Source: an uncultured OM182 clade bacterium (GTDB taxonomy: Bacteria; Pseudomonadota; Gammaproteobacteria; Pseudomonadales; Azotimanducaceae). From it: a DNA stretch of 64,000 nucleotides. The stretch lies in assembly GCA_902567095.1 (NCBI GenBank), contig CACFLG010000001.1, forward strand, positions 1-64,000. Direction: 5' to 3'. A program made the translations under genes and the position numbers. The notes under the pieces are model-generated. The model worked only from the letters and a program-made list of their open reading frames with translations, had not been told where the DNA came from and made no database searches. Every line of letters starts with the position of its first letter. Position 1 is the stretch's first letter. Positions 1 to 8,551 of the stretch are shown one piece after another.

Positions 1-225
1 GGGATAGGGGTGTCAGGAGATGGCGTGGATCAGGACGACATGATCTCGTTTCTCGGAGTTCACCAAGCCGGGCTCCGAGTCGGCAATGGGCTGGGAAATG
101 CTCCCCCTGAACTTCGAGCAGATCAATTAGAAATCCCTGGACAGCAAGTACGCCTTCGCTACGTCAACTGTCCCCAAGTGCCTTTTATAGATAGCGCGGA
201 GACGGAGGTTTGTAATGGCTTGTAG
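1..225 (+). CDS. C-terminal end of an unidentified protein (partial)
   Basis: The frame is open from the first base of the window to a TAG at 223-225, giving 74 codons that must be the tail of a gene starting outside the window. The tail has two cysteines and no motif I recognise. Its end overlaps the ATG of the next gene at 215 by 11 nt, and that gene's GGAGG ribosome site lies inside this frame. This suggests translational coupling and hence that this is the first visible gene of the barrel/cytochrome operon. The frame could be fortuitous, since only 225 bases are visible; the coupling is the main argument for it. Confidence 0.45.
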   Translation, partial: GIGVSGDGVDQDDMISFLGVHQAGLRVGNGLGNAPPELRADQLEIPGQQVRLRYVNCPQVPFIDSAETEVCNGL

Positions 226-2038
226 CCGTTTGGCCGTATGCCCAACCCTCGTAATTTTGATGCTTCTCGTTTCGGGAAAAAACTTGGCAGGGGTCTTGCC
301 TGAAGTTGAAAAAATGTGTGTCGATGAGGAACAAGAAACAGCTTCGGTTCGGCGCCGTCCTGGCGTTCCGGTCGAGGAATATAAGCTCCCTGTTTGCTCA
401 CCAGAATTAAAAGACAGCAAGAGGGTGGTTCCTTATGAGGCGCAAATAAGTCTTGGCCCTCCCATCCCAGATCGATGGCGGATTGTTAGGACCGTTGGGG
501 TGGAGTCAAATCTGTGGGATCCCTACAACGGGCAGAACGTGCTAAAGGGCGATGTTCCTGCATGGGGCAAGGACTGGTTCTATAGCATTATCGCAATCTC
601 TGATACGATCGTAGAACCTCGAAGGTTCCCGATACCGGTCGGGGTTTCGACGACCGCGAGAGCCGGCAGCCTGGACACGATTGGGTTGGGTGATACCACT
701 ATTTTGGCTCAGACCTTCATCATTGAGAATGTTGTTTACAAGGGAAACACCACCTTCAAGCCGCCTGATTGGGAATTTCGATTTACCCCGGCTTTCCAGA
801 TCAATAAAGTTCATGCCGACGAGGTGATGGTTTTGGATATTGCGCCTAATGATGGCGGCAGAGACGGTAGAAGGAGAAAAGATACGTTCATGGGAGTGCA
901 AGCACTCTTTATCGACAAGCACCTTAGCAACATTGGAGAGAGGTACGATTTTGATAGCATCAGGGTCGGTATTCAGCCTTTTTCAAGCGACTGGAGAGGG
1001 TTTCTGTTCCAAGACAATCAACTGGGCGTTCGACTATTTGGAACTAGAGACAACAATATATATCAGTACAACCTTGCATGGTTTAGGCGCCTCGAAAAAG
1101 ACACTAACTCGGGGTTGAACGACCTTACTCAGTCGCCTCGAAAAGATGATGTGTTCGTTGCTAATCTCTATAAGCAAGATTTTCCCGTGAAAGGTTACTT
1201 CTCGCAAGCAACTATCCTCCACAATAGAAACAGAGAGAGTGGCAGAAGGTTCGAGTTCGATAAGAACGGGTTCATTCAGCGCCCCTCATCACTTCTCGAG
1301 GAGCGCTCTGCTAGAGATTATGACATCACTTATCTCGGCTATAACGGTGATGGCCACTTTGACCGTCTGAACATTACGACTTCTTGGTATCTTGCTGTAG
1401 GAGAGCAAGATAGCTCAAGGCTTCCCGGTGTTGAAGAGGAGGTAATGGCTTGGTTTACCGCCACGGAGTTGTCTGTTGACTTCGACTGGTTCAGACCAAA
1501 GTTTTCTTTTTTGTATGCCTCTGGCGATGATGACACCTTTGATTTGAAGGCCAAGGGGTTTGATGCAGTGTTTGAGAATCCTCAATTTGCGGGGGCGGAT
1601 ACCAGTTTCTGGATCAGACAAAACGTTCCATTTATAGGCGGTGGCGGGGTTTCTTTGGCTGGACGTAATGGAGTTTTGCCTTCGCTCCGGCCTAGCAAAG
1701 AGCAAGGGCAGTCTAACTTTATTAATCCTGGAATCATTTTAATTGGCCTTGGTGCAGATTTAGATTTGCTGCCAGAATTGAGGCTTTCTGCCAACATTAA
1801 CCATCTGATGTTTGATGAGGTTCAGACTCTGGAGCGATTTAGGCAGCAGTCAGATATAGACGAGGTGTTAGGGCAAGACATTTCGATCTCATTGATATGG
1901 AGACCCTTTATGTCTCAGAATATAGTTGCGAGATTTTCGGGTTCGGCCTTGATTCCGGGCGATGGTTTCGACGATTTGTTTGGAGAGGAGTCCGCCACAC
2001 CTTACTCCGTTCTTTTCAATTTGACACTGACTTACTGA
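215..2038 (+). CDS. Outer-membrane beta-barrel protein of a multiheme cytochrome operon
   Basis: This 607-residue protein has an N-terminal hydrophobic export signal (residues about 7-26). A short Cys-containing periplasmic stretch follows, then about 500 residues of alternating polar/aromatic segments typical of a large outer-membrane barrel. It ends in a C-terminal Tyr (LTLTY), as BAM-inserted barrels often do. The start ATG at 215 follows GGAGG with a 6-nt gap. The stop overlaps the start of the ten-heme cytochrome (TGATG). I recognise no named family. Length and context recall the MtrB/PioB-type porins that hold decaheme cytochromes in the outer membrane. The CxxC found near the N-terminus of some MtrB proteins is not present. 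A porin role in an electron conduit is inference; an ordinary channel or a substrate-uptake barrel remains possible. Confidence 0.75.
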   Translation: MACSRLAVCPTLVILMLLVSGKNLAGVLPEVEKMCVDEEQETASVRRRPGVPVEEYKLPVCSPELKDSKRVVPYEAQISLGPPIPDRWRIVRTVGVESNLWDPYNGQNVLKGDVPAWGKDWFYSIIAISDTIVEPRRFPIPVGVSTTARAGSLDTIGLGDTTILAQTFIIENVVYKGNTTFKPPDWEFRFTPAFQINKVHADEVMVLDIAPNDGGRDGRRRKDTFMGVQALFIDKHLSNIGERYDFDSIRVGIQPFSSDWRGFLFQDNQLGVRLFGTRDNNIYQYNLAWFRRLEKDTNSGLNDLTQSPRKDDVFVANLYKQDFPVKGYFSQATILHNRNRESGRRFEFDKNGFIQRPSSLLEERSARDYDITYLGYNGDGHFDRLNITTSWYLAVGEQDSSRLPGVEEEVMAWFTATELSVDFDWFRPKFSFLYASGDDDTFDLKAKGFDAVFENPQFAGADTSFWIRQNVPFIGGGGVSLAGRNGVLPSLRPSKEQGQSNFINPGIILIGLGADLDLLPELRLSANINHLMFDEVQTLERFRQQSDIDEVLGQDISISLIWRPFMSQNIVARFSGSALIPGDGFDDLFGEESATPYSVLFNLTLTY

Positions 2039-5000
2039 TGGATATGTTTAAAAGAATGCGTGCATTGATTTTGCTTGCTCTAATAGTATCCTCTCATTCG
2101 GTTTTAGGCGCCGACTACTCTCGCTATGTTGAGAGGGTATACGATGAAATGGTGCCTGCTCCCCGGGCTCAATCTTATGCTTCAGCAATAGAGAAAAGTG
2201 CGGGTTGTCAGTCTTGTCACAGCAAAACTGATTCTATGACTATGCATGAAAACCCGGGGGTTATATTGGGTTGTACTGATTGTCACGGCGGAAACGCGAG
2301 CGTGTTCGCCTTGGAGGGCGATTCACATAATAAAAATCTAATGGAACGCGCCCACGTTTTGCCGAGCTATCCTGACGATTGGCATTACCCTCACAGCGCG
2401 AATCCAAAAGACAGCTACGCCCTGCTCAACAAGGAGGCCAAAGAATTCGTAAGATTTGTTAATCCTTCTGATCTCCGAGTAGCGGAGGAAGCATGTGGCG
2501 CCTGTCACCTGCCAATAGTTCAGGCAGCGAAGCGGAGCATTATGGCAACAGGGGCTATGCTTTTTGGCGGGGCGACTTACGCTAACGGTATACTTCCTTA
2601 CAAGAAATATTTGCTGGGAGAGGCCTATACACCAGATGGCAAGCCCAGTGCTATTGTTGGCCCGCCGCTAGACGATCCCGAGTCCGCCTGGAAGAATCAT
2701 GGGGTAATCGAACAGCTTTACCCTATCCCGGCTTGGGAGACGGTCCCGCCGGGTGATGTTTTTAGGGTCTTTGAGAGGGGCGGCCGGAATATTTCTAATC
2801 TGTTTCCTGAAACCGGTTTACCTAATGCCCTTGGTCTGTTGCAGAGAATAGAGGAGCCTGGTAGGCCTGACTTTCGCCAATCAAACAGAGGGCCTGGGAC
2901 TGGCCAAAGAATATCCGTGCCCGTGCTCAATGTCCATAAGACTCGTCTAAATGACCCGTTGATGTGGTTTTTAGGCACCAATGATAACCCGGGAGACTTT
3001 CGAACTTCCGGTTGCGGGGCTTGCCATGTTGTTTATGCGAACGATCGTGATCCGAAACACTCCGGCCCTTACGCGAAATTTGGGCACACAGGAAAAACTC
3101 AGACTGTCGATCCAACGATTAACAAGAGTGAAGAGGGACATCCCTTAGAACATAAATTCACTAGAGCTATTCCGACGGCAAGTTGTATGTCATGCCACAT
3201 GCATCAACCCAACATGTTTGTTAACACTTATTTGGGTTATACCATGTGGGATTATGAATCTGACGCTGAGTCAATGTTTCCTAAAAAGCAAAAGTACCCC
3301 TCATCAGAAGAAATTCGAAAATCCAACAAGACTAACCCGGAGGCTGCCGCGGTGCTTGGGTTATGGTCCGATCAGGATTTCTTGAGAGACGTATCAGATC
3401 TCAACCCAACTCTGAAAAATACTCAGTTTGCCGACTACCACGGTCACGGCTGGAATTTCAGGGCAGTATTCAAGAAAGATCGTAAAGGGAATTTGTTAGA
3501 TAAAGATGGCGTCATAGTTGAGCCGGACGACCCTAAGAAATTTGATAAGGCGGTTCATATGTCAAGCATTCATGCCGATGTCGGAATGCACTGCGTTGAT
3601 TGCCACTTCTCCCAAGACAGTCACGGGAATGGACACATTTACGGTGAGGTTGCCGCTGCGGTGGAGATCGATTGCGTGGATTGCCATGGAACAGCGGAGA
3701 AATATCCAACCCTCAGAACCTCGGGCCCTGCTGCACCCCCGGGGGGCAATGATTTGTCTTTGCTTAGAAATCCAGATGGTGAGAAACGATTTGAGTGGCG
3801 AGATGGAAAACTGTTCCAACGCAGCCTCTTGTGGCCTGAGAAAGAGTGGGAAATGAGTCTCGTTAAGGATAGCGTCAATGAGAACCATGCTGGGTATAAC
3901 AAAAAGGCTGCCCGCGCGAAGATGATGTCTAAAGATTCAGACACTCAGGCTTGGGGTAGTCAAGTTGCCGGTGATCAACGGGCTCATGACTACGACACCA
4001 TCGAGTGTTATACCTGCCATCAATCTTGGACAACCAGTTGTGGTGGGTGTCACCTTCCCATAGAAGCTAATTGGAAGACAAAGAGAAACCATTATGAGGG
4101 TGGAATAACTAGGAATTATGCGACGTACAATCCTCAGGTTGTTCGGGATCAGATTTTTATGTTGGGCAGGAGAAGCGAACTTAATGGTGGGCGTATAGCG
4201 CCGCTTAGATCAACATCAGCATTGGTACTTTCATCGACTAATTCCAATCGAGAAAAAATCTATATTCAGCAACCCCCGATTTCGGCGAGCGGTTATAGCT
4301 CGCAGGTTATAAATCCCCACTTTGCTCATACTGTTCGAAAGACGGAAACCAGGGTTTGCTCTGATTGTCACCTGTCTAAAGATTCGGACAACAATGCGAT
4401 CATGGCGCAAACGCTCGGATACGGTACGGATTTCATCGACTTTGTTGGCTACCACGCTTGGGTTGGCACTGATCAGTCGGTGGAGGCGGTTCAGGTTACT
4501 GAGTGGTCTGAGCCCCAGACGGTGATTGGCAGCCACTTGCATCGGATTGTTTACCCAGACTTTTATGAAAAGCACCAACAAAAATCTAAACAATTAGAGA
4601 CGGGACACAGGCACCGGTCGGGGAAAGTCAGCTGCTTGCAGCTTCGTGGTGAATATTTGTTCGCCGCGGCAGGGGAAAAGGGAATGATTGTTTATGACGT
4701 TGCTGGGATTGCCAATAAAGGAATCAGTCAGAGAATCATTACCGCGCCGTCGTCGAAGAGGGGGCACAATACAACAATTGATAGCGAGAACGCGACGTGC
4801 CTGTCTCTTATTACTACCCAGCCAATAGCGCCAGAGCGAAATAAGGGTGAATTAATGAGGGTGATTAATGAAGAAAAGCCCTTTCACCCTATTTACAATT
4901 ACGCGGTAATTACCGATTCGGTCGAGGGAATAATTCTTACCGACATAGGAACCTTGGCTGACGGCGAGCCTAGAAACAACTTCCTGACGCGAGCGCTGAC

Positions 5001-5787
5001 TTGGAATGAGGGTGGCGTGTTAATGGGTGCTAGGGACATTGCTGTGGGCGGTCGATACGCCTACATAATCGCTGACGCGGGCTTGGTTGTCTTAAATTTG
5101 GATGATCCTTTAAATCCAGAGCACTTAGCAACCGTGCCACTTGTTTCTGGTCGGTCAGTGGTTCAACAATTCAGGTACCTCTTTGTAACGGATTCTGAGG
5201 GTCTGAAGACAATTGACATTACTAATCCCGAAAAGCCTCAGCTAGTTCTAGATTCGAAATTGGCTCTGGCGGATGCTAACAAGGTTTTTCTCGCGCGAAC
5301 CTATGCCTACGTCGCAGCTGGGTCGGATGGCTTGATAATAGTAGATATTGAAGATCCTAAGGATATTAGGCTTTACAAGCAATTCAACACTGGCATCGTG
5401 GATGCTCAGGATGTTGTGGTTGCTAGCACTAACGCTAGCCTTTATGCCTACGTAGCTGATGGCGTCGACGGTTTGAAGGTTATCCAGCTTACTTCACCCG
5501 ATTCACAGCCTAGATACTACGGTTTTAGTCCTGAGCCGATGCCAGAGCTTATTGCGAGTTTTCCAATGCAGGGTAAAGCATTGGGCTTGTCTCGAGGTTT
5601 AGAAAGAGACAGAGCGGTCGATGAGACTGGTGGCCAAGTTGCTCTATTCAACAGGATAGGGTCTGGTCCGCTCTCAGAGAGCGATATGCGAGGCCTTTAT
5701 TTAGACAAAAAAGGCAAGCCTTGGTTTGTCGAGGATGATCCAACGCAAAAACTTACGGCTGAAACTCAAAGAATGGAGATCGAATGA
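2038..5787 (+). CDS. Ten-heme c-type cytochrome fused to an LVIVD-type beta-propeller
   Basis: The ORF track starts at 1897, but the real start is almost certainly the ATG at 2038 overlapping the upstream stop (TGATG). It opens a normal signal peptide and gives 1249 residues. I count ten CxxCH heme-attachment motifs between residues about 57 and 775 (for example CQSCH, CTDCH, CMSCH, CYTCH, CSDCH). Residues about 860-1190 contain repeated blocks such as GLVVLNLDDPLNP and GLIIVDIEDPKD, which match the LVIVD repeat and imply a beta-propeller. No transmembrane segment follows the signal, so the protein should be periplasmic or on the cell surface. Multiheme chains of this kind carry electrons over long distances; the propeller may be a binding or docking module. 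The final ATGA overlaps the next cytochrome gene, so the three genes are co-translated. Physiological donor and acceptor are unknown. Confidence 0.9.
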   Translation: MDMFKRMRALILLALIVSSHSVLGADYSRYVERVYDEMVPAPRAQSYASAIEKSAGCQSCHSKTDSMTMHENPGVILGCTDCHGGNASVFALEGDSHNKNLMERAHVLPSYPDDWHYPHSANPKDSYALLNKEAKEFVRFVNPSDLRVAEEACGACHLPIVQAAKRSIMATGAMLFGGATYANGILPYKKYLLGEAYTPDGKPSAIVGPPLDDPESAWKNHGVIEQLYPIPAWETVPPGDVFRVFERGGRNISNLFPETGLPNALGLLQRIEEPGRPDFRQSNRGPGTGQRISVPVLNVHKTRLNDPLMWFLGTNDNPGDFRTSGCGACHVVYANDRDPKHSGPYAKFGHTGKTQTVDPTINKSEEGHPLEHKFTRAIPTASCMSCHMHQPNMFVNTYLGYTMWDYESDAESMFPKKQKYPSSEEIRKSNKTNPEAAAVLGLWSDQDFLRDVSDLNPTLKNTQFADYHGHGWNFRAVFKKDRKGNLLDKDGVIVEPDDPKKFDKAVHMSSIHADVGMHCVDCHFSQDSHGNGHIYGEVAAAVEIDCVDCHGTAEKYPTLRTSGPAAPPGGNDLSLLRNPDGEKRFEWRDGKLFQRSLLWPEKEWEMSLVKDSVNENHAGYNKKAARAKMMSKDSDTQAWGSQVAGDQRAHDYDTIECYTCHQSWTTSCGGCHLPIEANWKTKRNHYEGGITRNYATYNPQVVRDQIFMLGRRSELNGGRIAPLRSTSALVLSSTNSNREKIYIQQPPISASGYSSQVINPHFAHTVRKTETRVCSDCHLSKDSDNNAIMAQTLGYGTDFIDFVGYHAWVGTDQSVEAVQVTEWSEPQTVIGSHLHRIVYPDFYEKHQQKSKQLETGHRHRSGKVSCLQLRGEYLFAAAGEKGMIVYDVAGIANKGISQRIITAPSSKRGHNTTIDSENATCLSLITTQPIAPERNKGELMRVINEEKPFHPIYNYAVITDSVEGIILTDIGTLADGEPRNNFLTRALTWNEGGVLMGARDIAVGGRYAYIIADAGLVVLNLDDPLNPEHLATVPLVSGRSVVQQFRYLFVTDSEGLKTIDITNPEKPQLVLDSKLALADANKVFLARTYAYVAAGSDGLIIVDIEDPKDIRLYKQFNTGIVDAQDVVVASTNASLYAYVADGVDGLKVIQLTSPDSQPRYYGFSPEPMPELIASFPMQGKALGLSRGLERDRAVDETGGQVALFNRIGSGPLSESDMRGLYLDKKGKPWFVEDDPTQKLTAETQRMEIE

Positions 5788-7058
5788 AATCAGTACACAT
5801 ATTCTTCATGTCGCTTGGTTTTTTAATTTATTTACCGGTCTTCGGTAGTGAGATTCCGCAATACGCGGAAAAGATGCACATGGGCGTAGCGACTTGCGCG
5901 TCAGGAGTTTGTCATGGTTCGATTCGGCCGCGGTCAGCTACTAATGTTCTTCAAAATGAATTTGTAACTTGGAGCAGGCTAGATCCCCACAGTAATGCTT
6001 ATAATCTTCTATTCAACGAAGACTCAAAACGCATAGCACGTAACTTGGGGCTTCCCAACGCCCACGAAGCAGGCGTGTGTTTAGATTGTCATGCTGACAA
6101 TGTGCCTACCGAGAGAAGGGGTCCCAAGTTTCAGATTTCTGATGGCGTGGGTTGCGAAAGTTGTCATGGAGGCTCGGAGACTTATCTTTCATCACACACC
6201 GATCCCAACCAGAGTCATGCGCAAAATGTTGGAGATGGATTGTATCCCACCTATGATGCATTGGCTCGAGCGAACCTTTGTTTTTCATGTCACATGGGTG
6301 ACCAGAATAAGATAGCTAGTCACGAGATTATGGGGGCAGGCCATCCAAGACTCTCGATAGAGCTTGATACGTTTACCGCGCTAGAACCTCCGCATTATCT
6401 GGTTGATTCTGATTATAGAAAGAGAAAATGGGATGAGGATAGTGTCGTCGTCTGGGCCGTCGGGCAACTTCAGGCCGCGAGACAGACGGTTTTGCTAATT
6501 GAAGAGCATTTGAATAAAAGTGATGATCGATTTCCCGAGTTATCCCTTTTTGACTGTCATGCGTGTCACCACCCAATTTCTGATATTAAGTGGCGGCAGA
6601 ACAAAACTGTTGGCCTTCCTCCCGGTTCGGTTCGATTAAACGATGCGGGTTTAAGCATGATTTTTCCGATGGTGGAAGTGCTGATGCCAGAGAGGAGCAG
6701 AAGCTTTGCGAAGTTGTCTAAAGACCTTCATTTAGCGTCCAGCAAAACCGTCGGACTCGCGAGATCTCTAGCAGATCTCACGGTTTTTCTTGACGGGTTG
6801 GAAGAGAAACTCAATCTGATACCGGAGCGCTCTAAGGATGTAATGCTCGAGATATTAAAGATGGGACAAGAAGGAAAATTCAGGGACTACGTTGCTGCAG
6901 AGCAGGCTGTTATGGCAGTGGACCTTCTTCTCCAGGCTAATGGGACGAGAGGTCGATCAGAGGCTTGGCTTAATGGGCTTTATGCAACCGTTGAGAACCA
7001 AGATCGTTACAATCCTCTTGCTTTTCAGAAGGCAATGCGAGGCACCACCGGTTTGTAA
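5784..7058 (+). CDS. Multiheme c-type cytochrome (four CxxCH plus one CX4CH), c554-like
   Basis: This 424-residue protein starts at an ATGA overlap with the preceding cytochrome gene. It has a signal peptide (residues about 1-21). It carries four canonical heme sites (CLDCH, CESCH, CFSCH, CHACH) and a probable fifth, CASGVCH at residues 38-44, with four residues between the cysteines. Scattered histidines, for example in HMGVA, could be distal ligands. The general pattern resembles cytochrome c554-type tetraheme proteins. The last 130 or so residues are helical and heme-free. It probably works as the periplasmic electron-carrying partner of the ten-heme/barrel pair. The electron donor is not encoded in the window. 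Confidence 0.88.
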   Translation: MKSVHIFFMSLGFLIYLPVFGSEIPQYAEKMHMGVATCASGVCHGSIRPRSATNVLQNEFVTWSRLDPHSNAYNLLFNEDSKRIARNLGLPNAHEAGVCLDCHADNVPTERRGPKFQISDGVGCESCHGGSETYLSSHTDPNQSHAQNVGDGLYPTYDALARANLCFSCHMGDQNKIASHEIMGAGHPRLSIELDTFTALEPPHYLVDSDYRKRKWDEDSVVVWAVGQLQAARQTVLLIEEHLNKSDDRFPELSLFDCHACHHPISDIKWRQNKTVGLPPGSVRLNDAGLSMIFPMVEVLMPERSRSFAKLSKDLHLASSKTVGLARSLADLTVFLDGLEEKLNLIPERSKDVMLEILKMGQEGKFRDYVAAEQAVMAVDLLLQANGTRGRSEAWLNGLYATVENQDRYNPLAFQKAMRGTTGL

Positions 7059-7096
7059 TCTCGACCCTATAGATCCGTAAAAGAAAGTCTAAAAAG

Positions 7097-8536
7097 CTAG
7101 TAAGGATGGGAGCGAATTACAAGGTTTCGTATTTCGGTCATATCCTCTATCGCAAACTTGACGCCTTCTCGACCGATTCCGGAATCCTTCACGCCGCCAT
7201 AGGGCATGTTATCAACTCTATAGGACGGAACATCTCCGACTACTACTCCACCAACTTCCATTTTATCCCAGGCCCGTTGAACTTTGTAAAAGTCTCTTGT
7301 AAATATTCCTGCGTGAATTCCGAACTTACTATTATTAACTATTTTGATTGCTTCGTCCCAGGTGCTAAATTTAGTAATTAGTGCCATTGGGCCGAATGCT
7401 TCTTCCCGAGCAGCATCCGCATCAGCCGGAACATTTTCTAGTAGTGTCGCTTCCAACATGTTTTCTTCAATGCTCCCGCCGCAAAGAAGCTTGGCCCCGT
7501 CCGCAACCGCGCTGTCTATCCAACCCTTTAATCTCTCGGCTTCTCCAACCGAAATCATTGGTCCTATGAAAGTGTCTGGATCTTGGGGATTGCCGGATTT
7601 CAGTCTTTTCGTTGCTTCTACCAGCTTGCTTTTGAACTCATCATAAATCTCTTCATGAATGATAATCCTCTGAACTCCAATGCAACTTTGTCCAGATTGA
7701 TAAAAAGCACCAAAGATTATTCTCTCGATCGCGTCGTCAATATCCTGGGTGTCCGCATCAACCACAACAGCAGCATTGCCCCCAAGCTCAAGAACTACTT
7801 TTTTCTTCCCGCATTTTGCTTTTAAGTCCCAGCCGACTCCTGGTGAGCCGGTGAAGCTTAGAAGTTTTAATCTTTCGTCTACTGTGAAAAGATCGGCACC
7901 ATCTCTCGAGCAGGGCAGAATTGAGAAGGCCCCTTTTGGTAGGCTGGTTTCTGCCAACACCTCTCCCATAATTATTGCACCGAGTGGCGTTCTTGAGGCC
8001 GGTTTCATAACGAATGGGCAGCCAGCCGCTATTGCCGGCGCGACTTTGTGTGCTGCTAAATTTAACGGGAAGTTGAAAGGAGAGATGAAAGAACATGGTC
8101 CGATCGGCACTCGCTTCCACATTCCTCTGTAGCCCTTTGCTCTTGGTGATATGTCCAGAGTTTGGAGCTCTCCAGGAATTCGCACTGACTCTTCTGCTGC
8201 AATTTTGAAGGTATCAATAAGTCGACTGACTTCGCCTTCGCTGTCTTTAATGGGTTTGCCAGCCTCAATACATAGCGCGTAGGCAAGTTCATCCGACCTC
8301 TCTCGAAATCTCGCCACACAATGCTCCAGAATTTGTTGCCTTTCGAAAGAGGGCATGTCCTCCATTTCAGGAGCGGCAAGAACAGTAGCAGCTATCCCCT
8401 GGTCAATGGCTTTCGCATCCGCGAGCGCCACTCGAGTTGCTGGCTGGTTCGTATACTTATCTGTAACGACTAAGTCATCGTTTGCATAGACTGCCTCATT
8501 CGCCAAAAAGTAAGGATATTTCTCTCTTAGTCCCAC
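7097..8536 (-). CDS. NAD(P)-dependent aldehyde dehydrogenase
   Basis: A 479-residue member of the ALDH superfamily that oxidises an aldehyde to a carboxylate. The nucleotide-binding region SPFNFPLNLAAHKVAPA, the FTGSPGVG turn, the general-base Glu in LELGGNA and the catalytic Cys in GQSCIGVQR are all present, as is the C-terminal EEAFGP block. The start is GTG at 8536, preceded by GAGGAG. It lies 15 nt downstream of the acetolactate-synthase-like gene, so the two form an operon. The sequence type is closer to lactaldehyde, phosphonoacetaldehyde or GapN-type enzymes than to betaine aldehyde dehydrogenases, but the substrate cannot be read from sequence. It might use an aldehyde produced by the TPP partner. 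Confidence 0.92.
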   Translation of the reverse strand: MGLREKYPYFLANEAVYANDDLVVTDKYTNQPATRVALADAKAIDQGIAATVLAAPEMEDMPSFERQQILEHCVARFRERSDELAYALCIEAGKPIKDSEGEVSRLIDTFKIAAEESVRIPGELQTLDISPRAKGYRGMWKRVPIGPCSFISPFNFPLNLAAHKVAPAIAAGCPFVMKPASRTPLGAIIMGEVLAETSLPKGAFSILPCSRDGADLFTVDERLKLLSFTGSPGVGWDLKAKCGKKKVVLELGGNAAVVVDADTQDIDDAIERIIFGAFYQSGQSCIGVQRIIIHEEIYDEFKSKLVEATKRLKSGNPQDPDTFIGPMISVGEAERLKGWIDSAVADGAKLLCGGSIEENMLEATLLENVPADADAAREEAFGPMALITKFSTWDEAIKIVNNSKFGIHAGIFTRDFYKVQRAWDKMEVGGVVVGDVPSYRVDNMPYGGVKDSGIGREGVKFAIEDMTEIRNLVIRSHPY

Positions 8537-8551
8537 TTCGAAGTCTCCTCG

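Noticed and set aside
1897-2037. N-terminal extension of the ten-heme cytochrome in the ORF track
   Set aside because: It lies inside the barrel gene. The ATG at 2038 overlaps that gene's stop and begins a signal peptide, so the extension is not translated.
3562-3944. Long minus-strand ORFs opposite the ten-heme cytochrome
   Set aside because: The plus-strand frame has ten heme motifs and coupled neighbours; the antisense frames are shadows.
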